Part shown: one piece after another, positions 35,125-43,977 of the stretch | How the letters are laid out: every line of letters begins with the position of its first letter | How positions within the stretch are numbered: position 1 is the stretch's first letter | Assembly (NCBI GenBank): GCA_964648115.1 | Contig: CAZYME010000003.1 | Span: 74,024-138,023 of the forward strand | DNA length: 64,000 bases | Source: CAZYME01 sp964648115 | GTDB taxonomy: Bacteria > Pseudomonadota > Gammaproteobacteria > Legionellales > Legionellaceae | Direction of reading: 5' to 3' | Notes under the pieces: generated by a model | Database searches by the model: none | Told to the model about the DNA's origin: nothing | Seen by the model: the letters and a program-made list of their open reading frames with translations, nothing else | Program-made: the position numbers and the translations under genes

Positions 35125-35167
35125 AATGAAGTCCCGTATGGAGCGCAGCGGAATGCGGGACTTCATT
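35125..35167. repeat. Single REP palindrome downstream of the transposase
   Basis: Stem AATGAAGTCCCG (35125-35136) with CGGGACTTCATT (35156-35167), and an inner TATGGAGCGCAGCGGAATG that matches the inner part of the REP at 34420-34539. It lies in the convergent gap with the SnoaL-like gene. T-rich bases follow it in the plus direction (35164 onward), so it may terminate the transposase transcript. Confidence 0.88.
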
Positions 35168-35527
35168 TTATTTGATAGGCGTACCCTGATGAAAAACCAT
35201 TTTCCACTTCCCTTCCGAACGTCTCCAAACAGAAGAGCGGCGGGCTTGTTTTGGTTTATCTTGTTGAGGATGTGTAATTACGCTGGTATAGGTTAATAAA
35301 ACAATATTTTCTGAAAGAAAAGTGGCTTTGAAATCCTCGCCTTGTATTTCAGAAGAGTCCTCACACGCCAACCAGCGGATTACTTCTTTTTTATCATGAA
35401 TTTCTGAGCTGCTGCCAATTTCCATAAACGCGTCATCAACAAGCTCGCTTAGAACAGAAATTGGATCTTTCCGTAAAAATAATTGCTTTTCTTGTTTGAT
35501 TATCAAATCAATTATGGCTTGCTGCAT
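35168..35527 (-). CDS. SnoaL/DUF4440-like small protein
   Basis: A 119-residue NTF2-fold protein. The helical N-terminus (IIDLIIKQEKQLFLRKDPISVLSELVDDAFMEIG) and the end RRSSVWRRSEGKWKMVFHQGTP are the DUF4440 pattern. Members include small enzymes and binding proteins, so no function can be read. It starts immediately after the secF stop (adjacent bases), so it is the last gene of the queA-secDF unit, probably co-transcribed. A REP palindrome follows. Confidence 0.85.
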   Translation of the reverse strand: MQQAIIDLIIKQEKQLFLRKDPISVLSELVDDAFMEIGSSSEIHDKKEVIRWLACEDSSEIQGEDFKATFLSENIVLLTYTSVITHPQQDKPKQARRSSVWRRSEGKWKMVFHQGTPIK

Positions 35528-36445
35528 CTAAGGCCGCTCGTCAATCTCTTTGCGCTGGGAGGGTAAAAAGTCTTTTCTATCCAAGCCCATTACTACAGCT
35601 AATGCACCAGCCACATAAATCGATGAATACGTGCCCACCACAATCCCAATAATCAGTGCTAAGGCAAATCCGTGAATGGTTTCACCACCATACACAAATA
35701 AAGCAACCACAACGAAAAGCGTCAATACTGACGTCATTATCGTTCTGGACAATGTTTGATTGATAGAAATATTCATGATTTCTACTGGAGTCGACCGACG
35801 AATTTTAATGAAATTTTCACGTACTCGGTCGAAAACTACAATGGTATCATTTAGAGAGTATCCAATTACGGCCAACAAACCTGCTAAAGCTTTTAAATCA
35901 AACTCTATACCAAAAAATGCAAACACTCCAAGGATCAAAACCGGATCATGAATTAAGGCTACTGCTGAACTGAATGCCAAACGATATTCAAACCGCATCG
36001 CAATATAGATCATGGTTGCCAATAATGAAACCACAATAGCTAAAATCCCCTTGGTTGCCAACTCCTGCCCTACTTGTGGCCCCACGAAATCAACTCTCTG
36101 CTTTGTAGCCCCTGGCAATGCCTGCATTACCTTGTCTACTAACGAGCCTTGCTCCAAATCAGCCCTAGGTGCGATGCTGATTAAAACATCCCTAGAAGTA
36201 CCATAACTAACTACTTGAGCTTCTTTAAAGCCAATTTTGTATAGGTTTTCACGAATAGAGGTCAGATCCGCAGGTTGCGAATAAGTGATCTCTATCTGCG
36301 TGCCCCCTGTAAAATCTAAACCCCATTTCAATCCATTCACACATAATGCACCAATGGAGAGAACAAAAATCAGTATAGACAACAAGGCAGCCCACTTGCG
36401 GGCACCCATAAAATCTATGTTTGAATTTGGATTAAAAAATTCCAT
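35528..36445 (-). CDS. secF: Protein translocase subunit SecF
   Basis: A 305-residue inner-membrane protein. TM1 is followed by the short periplasmic domain that begins GLKWGLDFTGGTQIEI (the SecDF first conserved motif), then five more helices containing IVVSLLATMIYIAMRF, AVIGYSLNDTIVVFDRVREN (conserved D1-D4 motif) and the late SILTL-like MTSVLTLFVV. With SecD and YajC it uses the proton-motive force to help the late stages of Sec export. It starts 13 bp after secD. Length is normal. Confidence 0.97.
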   Translation of the reverse strand: MEFFNPNSNIDFMGARKWAALLSILIFVLSIGALCVNGLKWGLDFTGGTQIEITYSQPADLTSIRENLYKIGFKEAQVVSYGTSRDVLISIAPRADLEQGSLVDKVMQALPGATKQRVDFVGPQVGQELATKGILAIVVSLLATMIYIAMRFEYRLAFSSAVALIHDPVLILGVFAFFGIEFDLKALAGLLAVIGYSLNDTIVVFDRVRENFIKIRRSTPVEIMNISINQTLSRTIMTSVLTLFVVVALFVYGGETIHGFALALIIGIVVGTYSSIYVAGALAVVMGLDRKDFLPSQRKEIDERP

Positions 36446-36458
36446 CTTACCTCTCGCC

Positions 36459-38315
36459 TCAAATACCTATCGATAATTTTTTTACATTACGACCGCCGTA
36501 GAACGCATTTACAATGGCGCGTGTGTAAGTAACACCCGTTAACATAGACGTCAAAAGACCTAGCGACAACGTAACGGCAAAGCCACGCACAGGTCCTGTT
36601 CCCACAGAGAACAATACAATAGCAACAATAAGCGTTGTAATATTGGCATCAAGAATTGTGGCAAACGCCCGCTCATAACCTGCATAAATAGCAGCCTGCG
36701 GTGATAAACCGTGACGCAATTCCTCACGAATGCGTTCATAAATAAGCACATTCGCATCGACGGCCATCCCGACGGTCAAGACAATACCAGCAATACCAGG
36801 CAAGGTTAGCGTCGCGCCAATAATAGACAAAAGCGCGCACAATAAAATTAGATTAAGCACTAACGCAATATTTGCCACCAAGCCAAAAAAGCGGTAGTAA
36901 ACTAGCATGAGAATCAAAATCAGCCCCATGCCAACTTCTAAGGACACAATCCCGCGATGAATATTTTCTTGGCCCAACGTAGGTCCAACTGTACGCTCTT
37001 CTACAGGATAGATAGCAGCAGGCAGTGCACCAGCTCTCAATAATAAAGATAAATTGCTCGCTTCTTTACTATCGGTCAAACCCGTAATTTGGAAATTATT
37101 ACCCAGCGCATTTTGAATCACTGGCGCACTGATAACACGTTCCTCCCGGTGCGTGACACGCTTTGACTCTCCATTGATAACTTGGTTATCCGTTTTAGTT
37201 TCAACAAAAACAATCGCCATGCGTTTACCAATGTTATCGCGTGTTGTTTTGGTAAAAAATGTTTCACCACCGCCACCTAATTGAATGACAACAGCAGGTG
37301 TAGCAGTTTGTTGATCAAAACTTGAAACAGCACTGGTAATGGAGTCACCGCTTAAAACGACCTGGCGCTTTAATAAAATAGGCCGCTCATCCATCATATA
37401 TAACTTGCTACCCATAGGGACTGCCCCTGTTTGTTTAGCAATTTGCGGATCGTTTTCTTGATCAACCAGATGAAACTGCAGCGTAGCAGTGCCACCCAAA
37501 ATTTGTTTCGCCCGGGCCGCATCTTGAATACCCGGTAAATCAACAGCCACTCGTGTAGCGCCTTGCTGCTGTACTACTGCTTCACCTACACCCAATTCAT
37601 TCACACGGTTACGTAAAATACTCATGGTTTGCTCAATCGTATTTTGACGCATCGTATTTAATTCGGTAGGTGATAAAGCCGCCATAATACCGATTACATC
37701 TTTGATCTTGGTAAACGATAGGCTAGGTAATTTTTGCTTAAGATCATCTAAAGCTGCTTCCATTGATTGCTCGTCACGAAAACGAACATCTATACCTTTA
37801 TCAGCAACATAACGAATCCCCGCATAACGAATACCGGCCTCACGTAGATCCTGGCCAATGCTTTTCATCATCCCTTCGTAGCGGCGATTGATAACACTCT
37901 CAATGTCTACTTCTAAAAGAAAATGCACCCCACCACGTAAATCTAAGCCCTGCTTCATTGGCTCAGCATGGATGGCTCCCAACCACGCAGGGGTAGAGGC
38001 GGCAAGATTCAAAGCGACTGTATATTGGTTGCCTAAGGCATTCTTAATAACATCACGGGCTAGTAACTGAGTATCTGTTGAAGCGAATCGAATCTCTACA
38101 CCATCAGCAGTAGCGGTGACCGCTTGATACTTAAGTTTGGCATCGTCCAACGATGCCTTCACCTGTTTTTCTAATGCTTGCGGGTCAACAGGAGTCTGTG
38201 AAGAGATTTGTACAACAGGGTATTCAGTATATAAATTGGGTATTACATACACCAGGCCGATGACTACAATCACTATCAACAGCAAGTTCTTCCAAAGTGG
38301 ATATTTATTTTGCAT
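36459..38315 (-). CDS. secD: Protein translocase subunit SecD
   Basis: A 618-residue protein with six membrane helices and a large periplasmic region (about 30-440) containing GLDLRGGVHFLLEVD, LRNRVNELGVGEAVVQQQG (P1 domain) and the conserved GQENIHRG at the membrane junction. The helix pair GIVLTVGMAVDANVLIYERIREE carries the functional Asp of the proton path. It acts with SecF and YajC. It starts 22 bp after the yajC stop. The length matches gammaproteobacterial SecD. Confidence 0.98.
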   Translation of the reverse strand: MQNKYPLWKNLLLIVIVVIGLVYVIPNLYTEYPVVQISSQTPVDPQALEKQVKASLDDAKLKYQAVTATADGVEIRFASTDTQLLARDVIKNALGNQYTVALNLAASTPAWLGAIHAEPMKQGLDLRGGVHFLLEVDIESVINRRYEGMMKSIGQDLREAGIRYAGIRYVADKGIDVRFRDEQSMEAALDDLKQKLPSLSFTKIKDVIGIMAALSPTELNTMRQNTIEQTMSILRNRVNELGVGEAVVQQQGATRVAVDLPGIQDAARAKQILGGTATLQFHLVDQENDPQIAKQTGAVPMGSKLYMMDERPILLKRQVVLSGDSITSAVSSFDQQTATPAVVIQLGGGGETFFTKTTRDNIGKRMAIVFVETKTDNQVINGESKRVTHREERVISAPVIQNALGNNFQITGLTDSKEASNLSLLLRAGALPAAIYPVEERTVGPTLGQENIHRGIVSLEVGMGLILILMLVYYRFFGLVANIALVLNLILLCALLSIIGATLTLPGIAGIVLTVGMAVDANVLIYERIREELRHGLSPQAAIYAGYERAFATILDANITTLIVAIVLFSVGTGPVRGFAVTLSLGLLTSMLTGVTYTRAIVNAFYGGRNVKKLSIGI

Positions 38316-38337
38316 TTTTACGTGTCCCTACAACGTC

Positions 38338-38679
38338 TTAAAGGGCTTTAAGGGTGCCCTTGGGCAACACTGAGCTAATTGCACTTCGCTGTAAGCTGAC
38401 TTCAACACCTTCCGAAACGGATATTTTTATGTATTGCTCATCCAAGCTAGTTACTTTGCCTAGTATCCCACCAGCGGTTACTATCTCATCACCTTTTTTT
38501 AATTTGCCAACCAATTCGCGATGCTCTTTAGCACGCTTATTTTGTGGGCGAATTAACATGAAGTAAAACAAAACAAAAATAGCAGCGATCATGATCAATG
38601 AAAAACTTCCATCTCCCTGCGCGCCTTTGGTTGTTGTAGTTGTGGCTGCAGCTATTGCATCACTTATAAAAAAACTCAT
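38338..38679 (-). CDS. yajC: YajC subunit of the Sec holotranslocon
   Basis: A 113-residue protein with one membrane helix (LIMIAAIFVLFYFMLIRPQNK) and a small soluble domain (LKKGDEIVTAGGILGKVTSLDEQYIKI), the full YajC pattern. It forms a complex with SecD and SecF. The gap of 167 bp upstream to the TGT-like gene has no gene and carries a fragment of the GATGCCC-ACAGGGT repeat near 38793, so secDF-yajC may have its own promoter there. Confidence 0.95.
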   Translation of the reverse strand: MSFFISDAIAAATTTTTKGAQGDGSFSLIMIAAIFVLFYFMLIRPQNKRAKEHRELVGKLKKGDEIVTAGGILGKVTSLDEQYIKISVSEGVEVSLQRSAISSVLPKGTLKAL

Positions 38680-38846
38680 GGCGGTCTCCTGTGAAATTTG
38701 CTGTTAAATCATTATGCTGGCTTTTGAGCAGTGACATGATATCGGTATTTCATTCGGAGGTAAATGAATAAGACTTAATTATCAGAGCGAAGATGCCCAA
38801 CAGGGTGGGAGAAGAGTGTATTACTTCGAGACGCAGGGAACATCTA

Positions 38847-39707
38847 TTAGAATTCGCAGAGGTAGTTCAACGCAGCCCGTATGGCAGCCTGGCAATAATA
38901 TAGATTATGCTGTACTAAATACCGCTGGCACAAAAGAGGAGTATGCTCCAGTAAGTGGTGCAGATACGCCTGAGTAAAATTTTGACTACAAACAGGGCAT
39001 TTACAGTTTCTATCAATCACCTCAAACCGCGTCGCGCTCTCTTTTGCTTGTAATGAAACCACGCCTTCTTGGCAATAAACATTTCCCGCACAAGCATCAC
39101 TCGCCGGAATATCTGACTCAATTAAGCTTATACCCCTCCCTATTAAATCTATCATTAAAGGTAGGCTTATATCTCCGGCAACATAACAAAGAACATCCTT
39201 GTGCCTATCAAGTTGCTGAAATAACGCTGAGGAAGAAGATGATGCCTTGTCATACGTGATATAAACACCAAATGGTCTTTCTATTTCAGAACAATTTGGT
39301 AAATCCGTGACTGGCACAAAAGGAAGTATGGTTTTTGGTAGTGTTATCCAGAATTGCGATAGACCCTCCGGCAAAATCACTATATTCGGCTGCAACTTAG
39401 CTATCAGTGTTAAAATATCTTCCACCGAATAATATGAACACCCCCCATCATAATGAGATCGGAGAGCATAACGCCCGTCCGAGCCCATCTTAAGCAAAGA
39501 TGCATTTAATATCAGCGTGTCATGCCAACCTTCATACACCGCCAAATCAGGTAATATCTTTAAAAAATCAAACCCCGGCTTCATTAACAGCGCGGTCAAA
39601 TCAAAAGACGCGGCTCGAACACCGGCCTCTTGCCAATTAGCTCCTGTTGCACAGCTTCCTGCCTGGCTGGTCAATACCGGGATTACCCCGAGATTTTCGT
39701 ACTTCAT
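38847..39707 (-). CDS. Degenerate tRNA-guanine transglycosylase homologue
   Basis: A 286-residue protein in the usual place of tgt, right after queA and before yajC-secD-secF. The C-terminus is plainly TGT: zinc ligands Cys235, Cys237, Cys240 and His267, with TQAYLHHLLEH and VQHNLYY between and after. RSHYDG (83-88) also matches TGT. The catalytic parts are gone: DSGGFQ is DTLILN (63-68), the AFDE that binds substrate is LPEG, and GIDMFDC, which holds the nucleophile Asp, is GISLIES (192-198). It is about 90 residues shorter than Tgt. It may be a non-catalytic partner, like eukaryotic QTRT2, or have a new role. The ATGA overlap with queA shows coupling. Confidence 0.78.
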   Translation of the reverse strand: MKYENLGVIPVLTSQAGSCATGANWQEAGVRAASFDLTALLMKPGFDFLKILPDLAVYEGWHDTLILNASLLKMGSDGRYALRSHYDGGCSYYSVEDILTLIAKLQPNIVILPEGLSQFWITLPKTILPFVPVTDLPNCSEIERPFGVYITYDKASSSSSALFQQLDRHKDVLCYVAGDISLPLMIDLIGRGISLIESDIPASDACAGNVYCQEGVVSLQAKESATRFEVIDRNCKCPVCSQNFTQAYLHHLLEHTPLLCQRYLVQHNLYYCQAAIRAALNYLCEF

Positions 39708-40726
39708 CAGATCCTCAACAACAAACTTGCGTCACCATAACTAAAGAAACGATAACGTTCTGCAATAGCTATACGGTAAAGCTCCATTGCTTGTTCATAG
39801 CCAATAAAAGCCGACACCAACATTAATAATGTTGATTCAGGTAAATGAAAATTAGTAACGAGCCCATCGCAAATCTGAAATTGATAACCGGGATATATAA
39901 AGATATCCGTTTCACGGCTACAAGGTTGCAACTCTCCATTCTGGGCAGCACTTTCTAAACTACGTAGCGCCGTTGTGCCCACTGCTATCACTCGCTTCCC
40001 CGCGAGGCGCGCCTTTTTCACAGCAGCACACACTTCTTCACTTACCGTGAAACGCTCATGATGCATTTTGTGGTCTTGAATGTTATCCGATCGTACGGGA
40101 CGGAATGTCCCCGCTCCGACATGTAGCGTGGTGTAAGCAAAGTTCACGCCTTTCTCTTTTAGGCTATCCAATATTGATTCGTCAAAATGAAGACCTGCTG
40201 TTGGAGCCGCCACTGAACCTTTATGTAATGCATAAACAGTTTGGTAGCGATTTAAATCCAACCCTTCATCTGCCCTATCAATATAGGGAGGGAGAGGAAT
40301 ATGGCCAATTTGATGCAGCATTACATCTACATCACCGTTAACTTTACAGTGATACAGGTCTTCTTGCTTTGCTAAAATTTCAATACACCAATTGTTGTCC
40401 AAGTGGATTAATGTGCCTGCCTTAGAAGATTTACTCGCTTTAATGTGAGCAAGAAATGTATCGTCGCCATTGATGCGCTCCACCAATAACTCAACTTTAC
40501 CACCACTCGCCTTCTGGCCATACAATCGTGCCGGAATAACCTTGCTGTCATTCATTACCAGGAGATCTCCTGGCTCAATGAAGTTAACAAGGTCAGTAAA
40601 TTGATGATGTTGATAAACGCCTGTTACACAACTATAGATCAACAACCTTGAATCACTTCTATTTGCCAAAGGATATTGGGCTATTAGTTCAGGGGGTAAC
40701 TCAAAATTAAACGCGTGTGTTTTCAT
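39707..40726 (-). CDS. queA: S-adenosylmethionine:tRNA ribosyltransferase-isomerase
   Basis: QueA moves and rearranges the ribosyl part of AdoMet onto preQ1-modified tRNA to make epoxyqueuosine. The 339-residue product has FELPPELIAQYP, the early DLLVMNDSKVIPARLYG, AAPTAGLHF (conserved central motif), ALHVGAGTF-like TTLHVGAGTFRPV and VTNFHLPESTLLMLV near the end. Length and order are normal. The stop overlaps the start of the degenerate TGT homologue, and the start lies eight bases after the exporter stop, so it is mid-operon. A functional tgt would still be needed to supply its substrate. Confidence 0.97.
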   Translation of the reverse strand: MKTHAFNFELPPELIAQYPLANRSDSRLLIYSCVTGVYQHHQFTDLVNFIEPGDLLVMNDSKVIPARLYGQKASGGKVELLVERINGDDTFLAHIKASKSSKAGTLIHLDNNWCIEILAKQEDLYHCKVNGDVDVMLHQIGHIPLPPYIDRADEGLDLNRYQTVYALHKGSVAAPTAGLHFDESILDSLKEKGVNFAYTTLHVGAGTFRPVRSDNIQDHKMHHERFTVSEEVCAAVKKARLAGKRVIAVGTTALRSLESAAQNGELQPCSRETDIFIYPGYQFQICDGLVTNFHLPESTLLMLVSAFIGYEQAMELYRIAIAERYRFFSYGDASLLLRI

Positions 40727-40734
40727 GAAAAAAG

Positions 40735-41625
40735 CTATCCTGCGAATTCTTGTGGTGCACTTGCTCTAAATAGTCGTGCACCAAAAATATTAATATAAAG
40801 ACCTAGAATGACTAGCAATCCTGCAGCTGCTTTCCAGAACTGAAAAGACTCACCCAGAATAACCATTGCGCTCATCACACCCACTACGGGCACCAATAAC
40901 GTAAATGGAACAATTACGCTTATAGGATACCGGCTGAGCAACCAATTCCACACGCCATAACCGACCCATGTGGAGATATAAACAATATAAAGCAAAGATG
41001 ATAGCCCTACCCAGGTTAAATGATGGTAGCTTTCTACTATGCGCGACGGACCATCCACTATAAATGACAATATTGTCATCGGAATGCAGGACACAAAACA
41101 GCCCCAAACCACCATTGAGATCATGTTAACTTTGCTTATTCTTTTAATAATAAGGTTCCCCACCCCCCAGGTAGCAGCCCCCGAAAGAAGGCAAATAAAC
41201 CCTAGCAATGAAACATTTTTATCTAAATGCAGAGCCACTATACCGATGCCCATAAATGAAACCAAAGCCCCGGCAATTTGCCAAACATGCAATTCTTCGC
41301 CTAAAAATAATACGGCAAAAAACATACTAAAAAACACCTGCATCTGCATGATTAACGAGGCCATACCTGGGGTCATACCCACAGACATGCCGATAAAAAG
41401 CAGCGCGAATTGTAAACCAAACATGACTAAGCCGTACAATACGACTATACGAAAAGGAATAGCGGGACGAGGTATAAAAAAAATGGCGGGAACGCTGGCT
41501 AAAATAAATCGCAAGGCGCAAAGCATCAACGGCGACAATTCATCAAGACTCAGCTTAACAAAAATAAAATTCACGCCCCAGACTAGAGCAACAAGCAACG
41601 CTAACAGTAAATGAGAAATAGGCAT
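40735..41625 (-). CDS. EamA/DMT-family metabolite exporter
   Basis: A 296-residue protein with ten membrane helices in two EamA halves. The first opens ALVWGVNFIFVKLSL and continues with FILASVPAIFF, and the second repeats with GAATWGVGNLIIKRI and ends in LVPVVGVMSAMVILGESFQFWKAAAGLLVILGL. The WG-NF start and LGE near the end of each half are typical of the EamA/YdcZ exporters of amino acids and metabolites. It is the first gene of the run that leads to queA. No promoter is evident. Substrate unknown. Confidence 0.88.
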   Translation of the reverse strand: MPISHLLLALLVALVWGVNFIFVKLSLDELSPLMLCALRFILASVPAIFFIPRPAIPFRIVVLYGLVMFGLQFALLFIGMSVGMTPGMASLIMQMQVFFSMFFAVLFLGEELHVWQIAGALVSFMGIGIVALHLDKNVSLLGFICLLSGAATWGVGNLIIKRISKVNMISMVVWGCFVSCIPMTILSFIVDGPSRIVESYHHLTWVGLSSLLYIVYISTWVGYGVWNWLLSRYPISVIVPFTLLVPVVGVMSAMVILGESFQFWKAAAGLLVILGLYINIFGARLFRASAPQEFAG

Positions 41626-41736
41626 CTTATTGCTTTACAATTAATATAAAGGGCTATTTTATACCAAATAGTAAAAAACTGCTTAGATTTTTGGATGGGG
41701 GGATTGCCTGTTTGCATAGACAGTGAATCATAGATT

Positions 41737-41759
41737 CTTCTCCCCTCCCGGGGCGAAGG
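41737..41759. repeat. Degenerate CTTCTCCCC/GGGGCGAAG hairpin
   Basis: CTTCTCCCC and GGGGCGAAG pair imperfectly around TCCC. It is related to the hairpins at 9816, 21303 and 53337. It lies in the 269-bp divergent gap upstream of the small exported protein. The rest of that gap holds no gene. Confidence 0.55.
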
Positions 41760-41894
41760 AACCACGATTGCCTATAGGTGAGATGGTTAACCTGTCATCC
41801 CTAAAAATATGATAAACTTTGATAATCTTAGGAGAAAGGTTATCCTATTAAACAATTTTTACCGCCAGCACCTTATTTACTGATGGAGAAAAAC

Positions 41895-42290
41895 ATGAGC
41901 CGACTCTTTAACTATTGCGCCACTGCAACACTAAGCTTATTTGCAGCTACTGCAATAGCCGTTCCACCCAAACAGCTGATAACGCATAACAGAACTGACG
42001 TTGAATCAAACGCCTTCGTAGCAGGGACCATTCCTTCACAACATCCAACGAGAGCGCATAGTGATGGCGTAGTATTTTGGGCTGCCGTTAAAATGGCCTG
42101 TTTTGGCCACACAAATGGCGACAAATGCAGTGCTTTAATAAAAGTCGCCACTAATACTGCTACTCCAATAGACATAGGCTATGTAGAAATGGATATAAAG
42201 ACTGGCGACATTACACCAAAACAAATCATTGCTAATGGCTATACAATTACGGTAGATGGACCGGGGGAAACAACCATCACTACGAATTGA
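41895..42290 (+). CDS. Unknown small exported protein
   Basis: A 131-residue protein not matching a family I know. The signal peptide MSRLFNYCATATLSLFAATAIA is followed by VPPKQLITHNR. The mature part is short and polar with two cysteines (MACFGHT, DKCSAL) that could form a disulphide, and ends in a beta-rich stretch (VEMDIKTGDITPKQIIANGYTI). There is no lipobox. ATG 41883 is also in frame, but 41895 has GGAGA seven bases upstream. Expected in the periplasm or outside. It faces the FadL-like gene across an 85-bp convergent gap with a palindrome. Confidence 0.75.
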   Translation: MSRLFNYCATATLSLFAATAIAVPPKQLITHNRTDVESNAFVAGTIPSQHPTRAHSDGVVFWAAVKMACFGHTNGDKCSALIKVATNTATPIDIGYVEMDIKTGDITPKQIIANGYTITVDGPGETTITTN

Positions 42291-42324
42291 TAAAAATCGG
42301 CTCGGTGCGCGCACAAGCCCCGAG

Positions 42325-42357
42325 GAAGTAGGTTGGGTCAATGACCCAACCTACTTC
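42325..42357. repeat. 33-bp perfect palindrome of the AGTAGGTTGGGTC family
   Basis: The arms GAAGTAGGTTGGGTC and GACCCAACCTACTTC are exact reverse complements around AAT. The same arm forms the ends of the 6416-6593 element, and a fragment lies at 1469-1478. It sits between convergent genes and followed by no T-run. Confidence 0.9.
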
Positions 42358-42375
42358 GTTGAGTAAAAACCCACC

Positions 42376-43827
42376 TTATTTTTTAGTCGCTTTCCCCTGA
42401 TCCATCTTCCACACTACCTGCAAACCCACCAACTGCGCATGGCCTTTACCTCGTGCGTTAACATTATAAGAAGAAGCCTCACTAATCTTGGTAGTATTGT
42501 TAATAACAGCCTCCCCGTCAGCAAACAAATAGGTATAACCTGCATCAAAACCTAGATTTGGACGCCATTGATAATGAGCCCCTATGGAAAGTGCCCATCT
42601 ATCCGTATCCGGCAACCGCACATCACGATCACTAAGAACCGTTGGTGTTTCATCATATCCACCACCCATGCGCATCATCAAACGCTCATTCACGTGATAA
42701 TTAGCCCCTACAGCAAAACGCCAGGTATTTCTGTAATTTTGTGGTGCGACATTGTTGGCTGTAGTCTGAATAATAAAGCCAGATTCATCAGGGTTTGGCA
42801 GCCCCACCGCAATATTATTGAGTGAAATGGTTTTAAACGGACTCCAGCCTGTGTAAACAACCGAACCAAGTAATGCCCATTTAGTATTAAGATCCTGGTA
42901 GCCACTTAACGTTATAATTTCAGGCAGTGGAATATCATTGCTGAATAAACTGTTGCTGCGAAAAGTAGCATCCGGATCGGCGGCAAGCGGGTCATCTAAA
43001 ACATTCAGAGTAGGGTCAGCTAAACGACCTTCCAAGGAGCTAAAGCCGTTAAATTTGTGGTTCATTTGGGACTGAAAATTGAACCCTACTCGCGTGTGCT
43101 TATCATTAAACATCAACATCACACCCGCGTGGACCCCAACAGCAAAAGAATCTCCCGAATTAAGCGTTTGAGAATCAATCGCTGTAGGCGGAAAATCAAT
43201 TGACTCCATCAATGCAGGGGAGCCAATAACACGGTTAAATTTTACTCGCGCATACTCCAAATCAAGGCCCGTACCAAACGATACATGCTCATTTAATAAC
43301 CAACCAAACTCTGGAGAAACATTTACCGTTTCAAGTTGGCTTCGTGTTCCTGCATAACGGACAGATGATGTTGTTCCATAATCTGTAGACAAACCAAAGG
43401 GGGAAACAACACTCAAACCAAATACAATGGTATCACTAACAGGCAAAGCGTAATGAAATGAAGGAACAGCAGCATTTTCGGCTCCAGTGACCCCATTAAA
43501 CACTTCAACATATCGAGAGATGCTACCGCCACTCCCGGGAATGATTGTAGTATAAGTACTCGTACCCGATAATTCAGAGCTTGGGAAAACACCCACCCCA
43601 CCTACAACTGCTTGCTGCTCTTTTATCAATACCAAACCAGCTGGGTTATACCAGCCAATTGAAGCATCCGCAGCTTCAGCTGCAATTCCCGCAGCAAAAT
43701 TACCAATTGCCGCCGGGCTTCCCTCTGTATAGAGCGAAAATGCGCCCGCATTTGTAACATGATTAACCATCATCGCAACAACAGCGGCACTCACCTGTGT
43801 TCTTATTGGTTTTTGTATTTTTTTCAC
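42376..43827 (-). CDS. FadL/OmpP1-family outer-membrane porin
   Basis: A 483-residue outer-membrane beta-barrel of the FadL/TodX family, which moves long-chain fatty acids or other hydrophobic compounds. A signal sequence ends near NAGA, and the mature N-terminus FSLYTEGSPAAIGNFAAGIAAEAADASIGWYNPAGLV carries the N-x-A-G hatch motif (YNPAG). Many short amphipathic strands follow. The start is taken as GTG 43827, with AAGGA six bases upstream. An in-frame TTG at 43845 lacks a site. A second, more distant FadL-like gene is at 62163. Confidence 0.9.
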   Translation of the reverse strand: MKKIQKPIRTQVSAAVVAMMVNHVTNAGAFSLYTEGSPAAIGNFAAGIAAEAADASIGWYNPAGLVLIKEQQAVVGGVGVFPSSELSGTSTYTTIIPGSGGSISRYVEVFNGVTGAENAAVPSFHYALPVSDTIVFGLSVVSPFGLSTDYGTTSSVRYAGTRSQLETVNVSPEFGWLLNEHVSFGTGLDLEYARVKFNRVIGSPALMESIDFPPTAIDSQTLNSGDSFAVGVHAGVMLMFNDKHTRVGFNFQSQMNHKFNGFSSLEGRLADPTLNVLDDPLAADPDATFRSNSLFSNDIPLPEIITLSGYQDLNTKWALLGSVVYTGWSPFKTISLNNIAVGLPNPDESGFIIQTTANNVAPQNYRNTWRFAVGANYHVNERLMMRMGGGYDETPTVLSDRDVRLPDTDRWALSIGAHYQWRPNLGFDAGYTYLFADGEAVINNTTKISEASSYNVNARGKGHAQLVGLQVVWKMDQGKATKK

Positions 43828-43977
43828 ACAAGATCCTTCCGACAACTTATCCTAGGGAGGATCGATGATAAAGCAATGCGATTTCATTGAAAATATCTAT
43901 TCGGAAATAATCTTCCAGCCCTTGTATCTTCGTTATAGTCCGTGCTAATGTGTTCTAATTTTGCACGGAATCAAGCA

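Noticed and set aside
34420..35167. Complete IS200/IS605 insertion sequence
   Set aside because: No orfB and no IS200-type ends. The REP framing and residue pattern fit a domesticated RAYT locus.
42135..42341. Minus-strand frame opposite the small exported protein
   Set aside because: Antisense to a gene with a clear signal peptide, and it runs through a palindrome.
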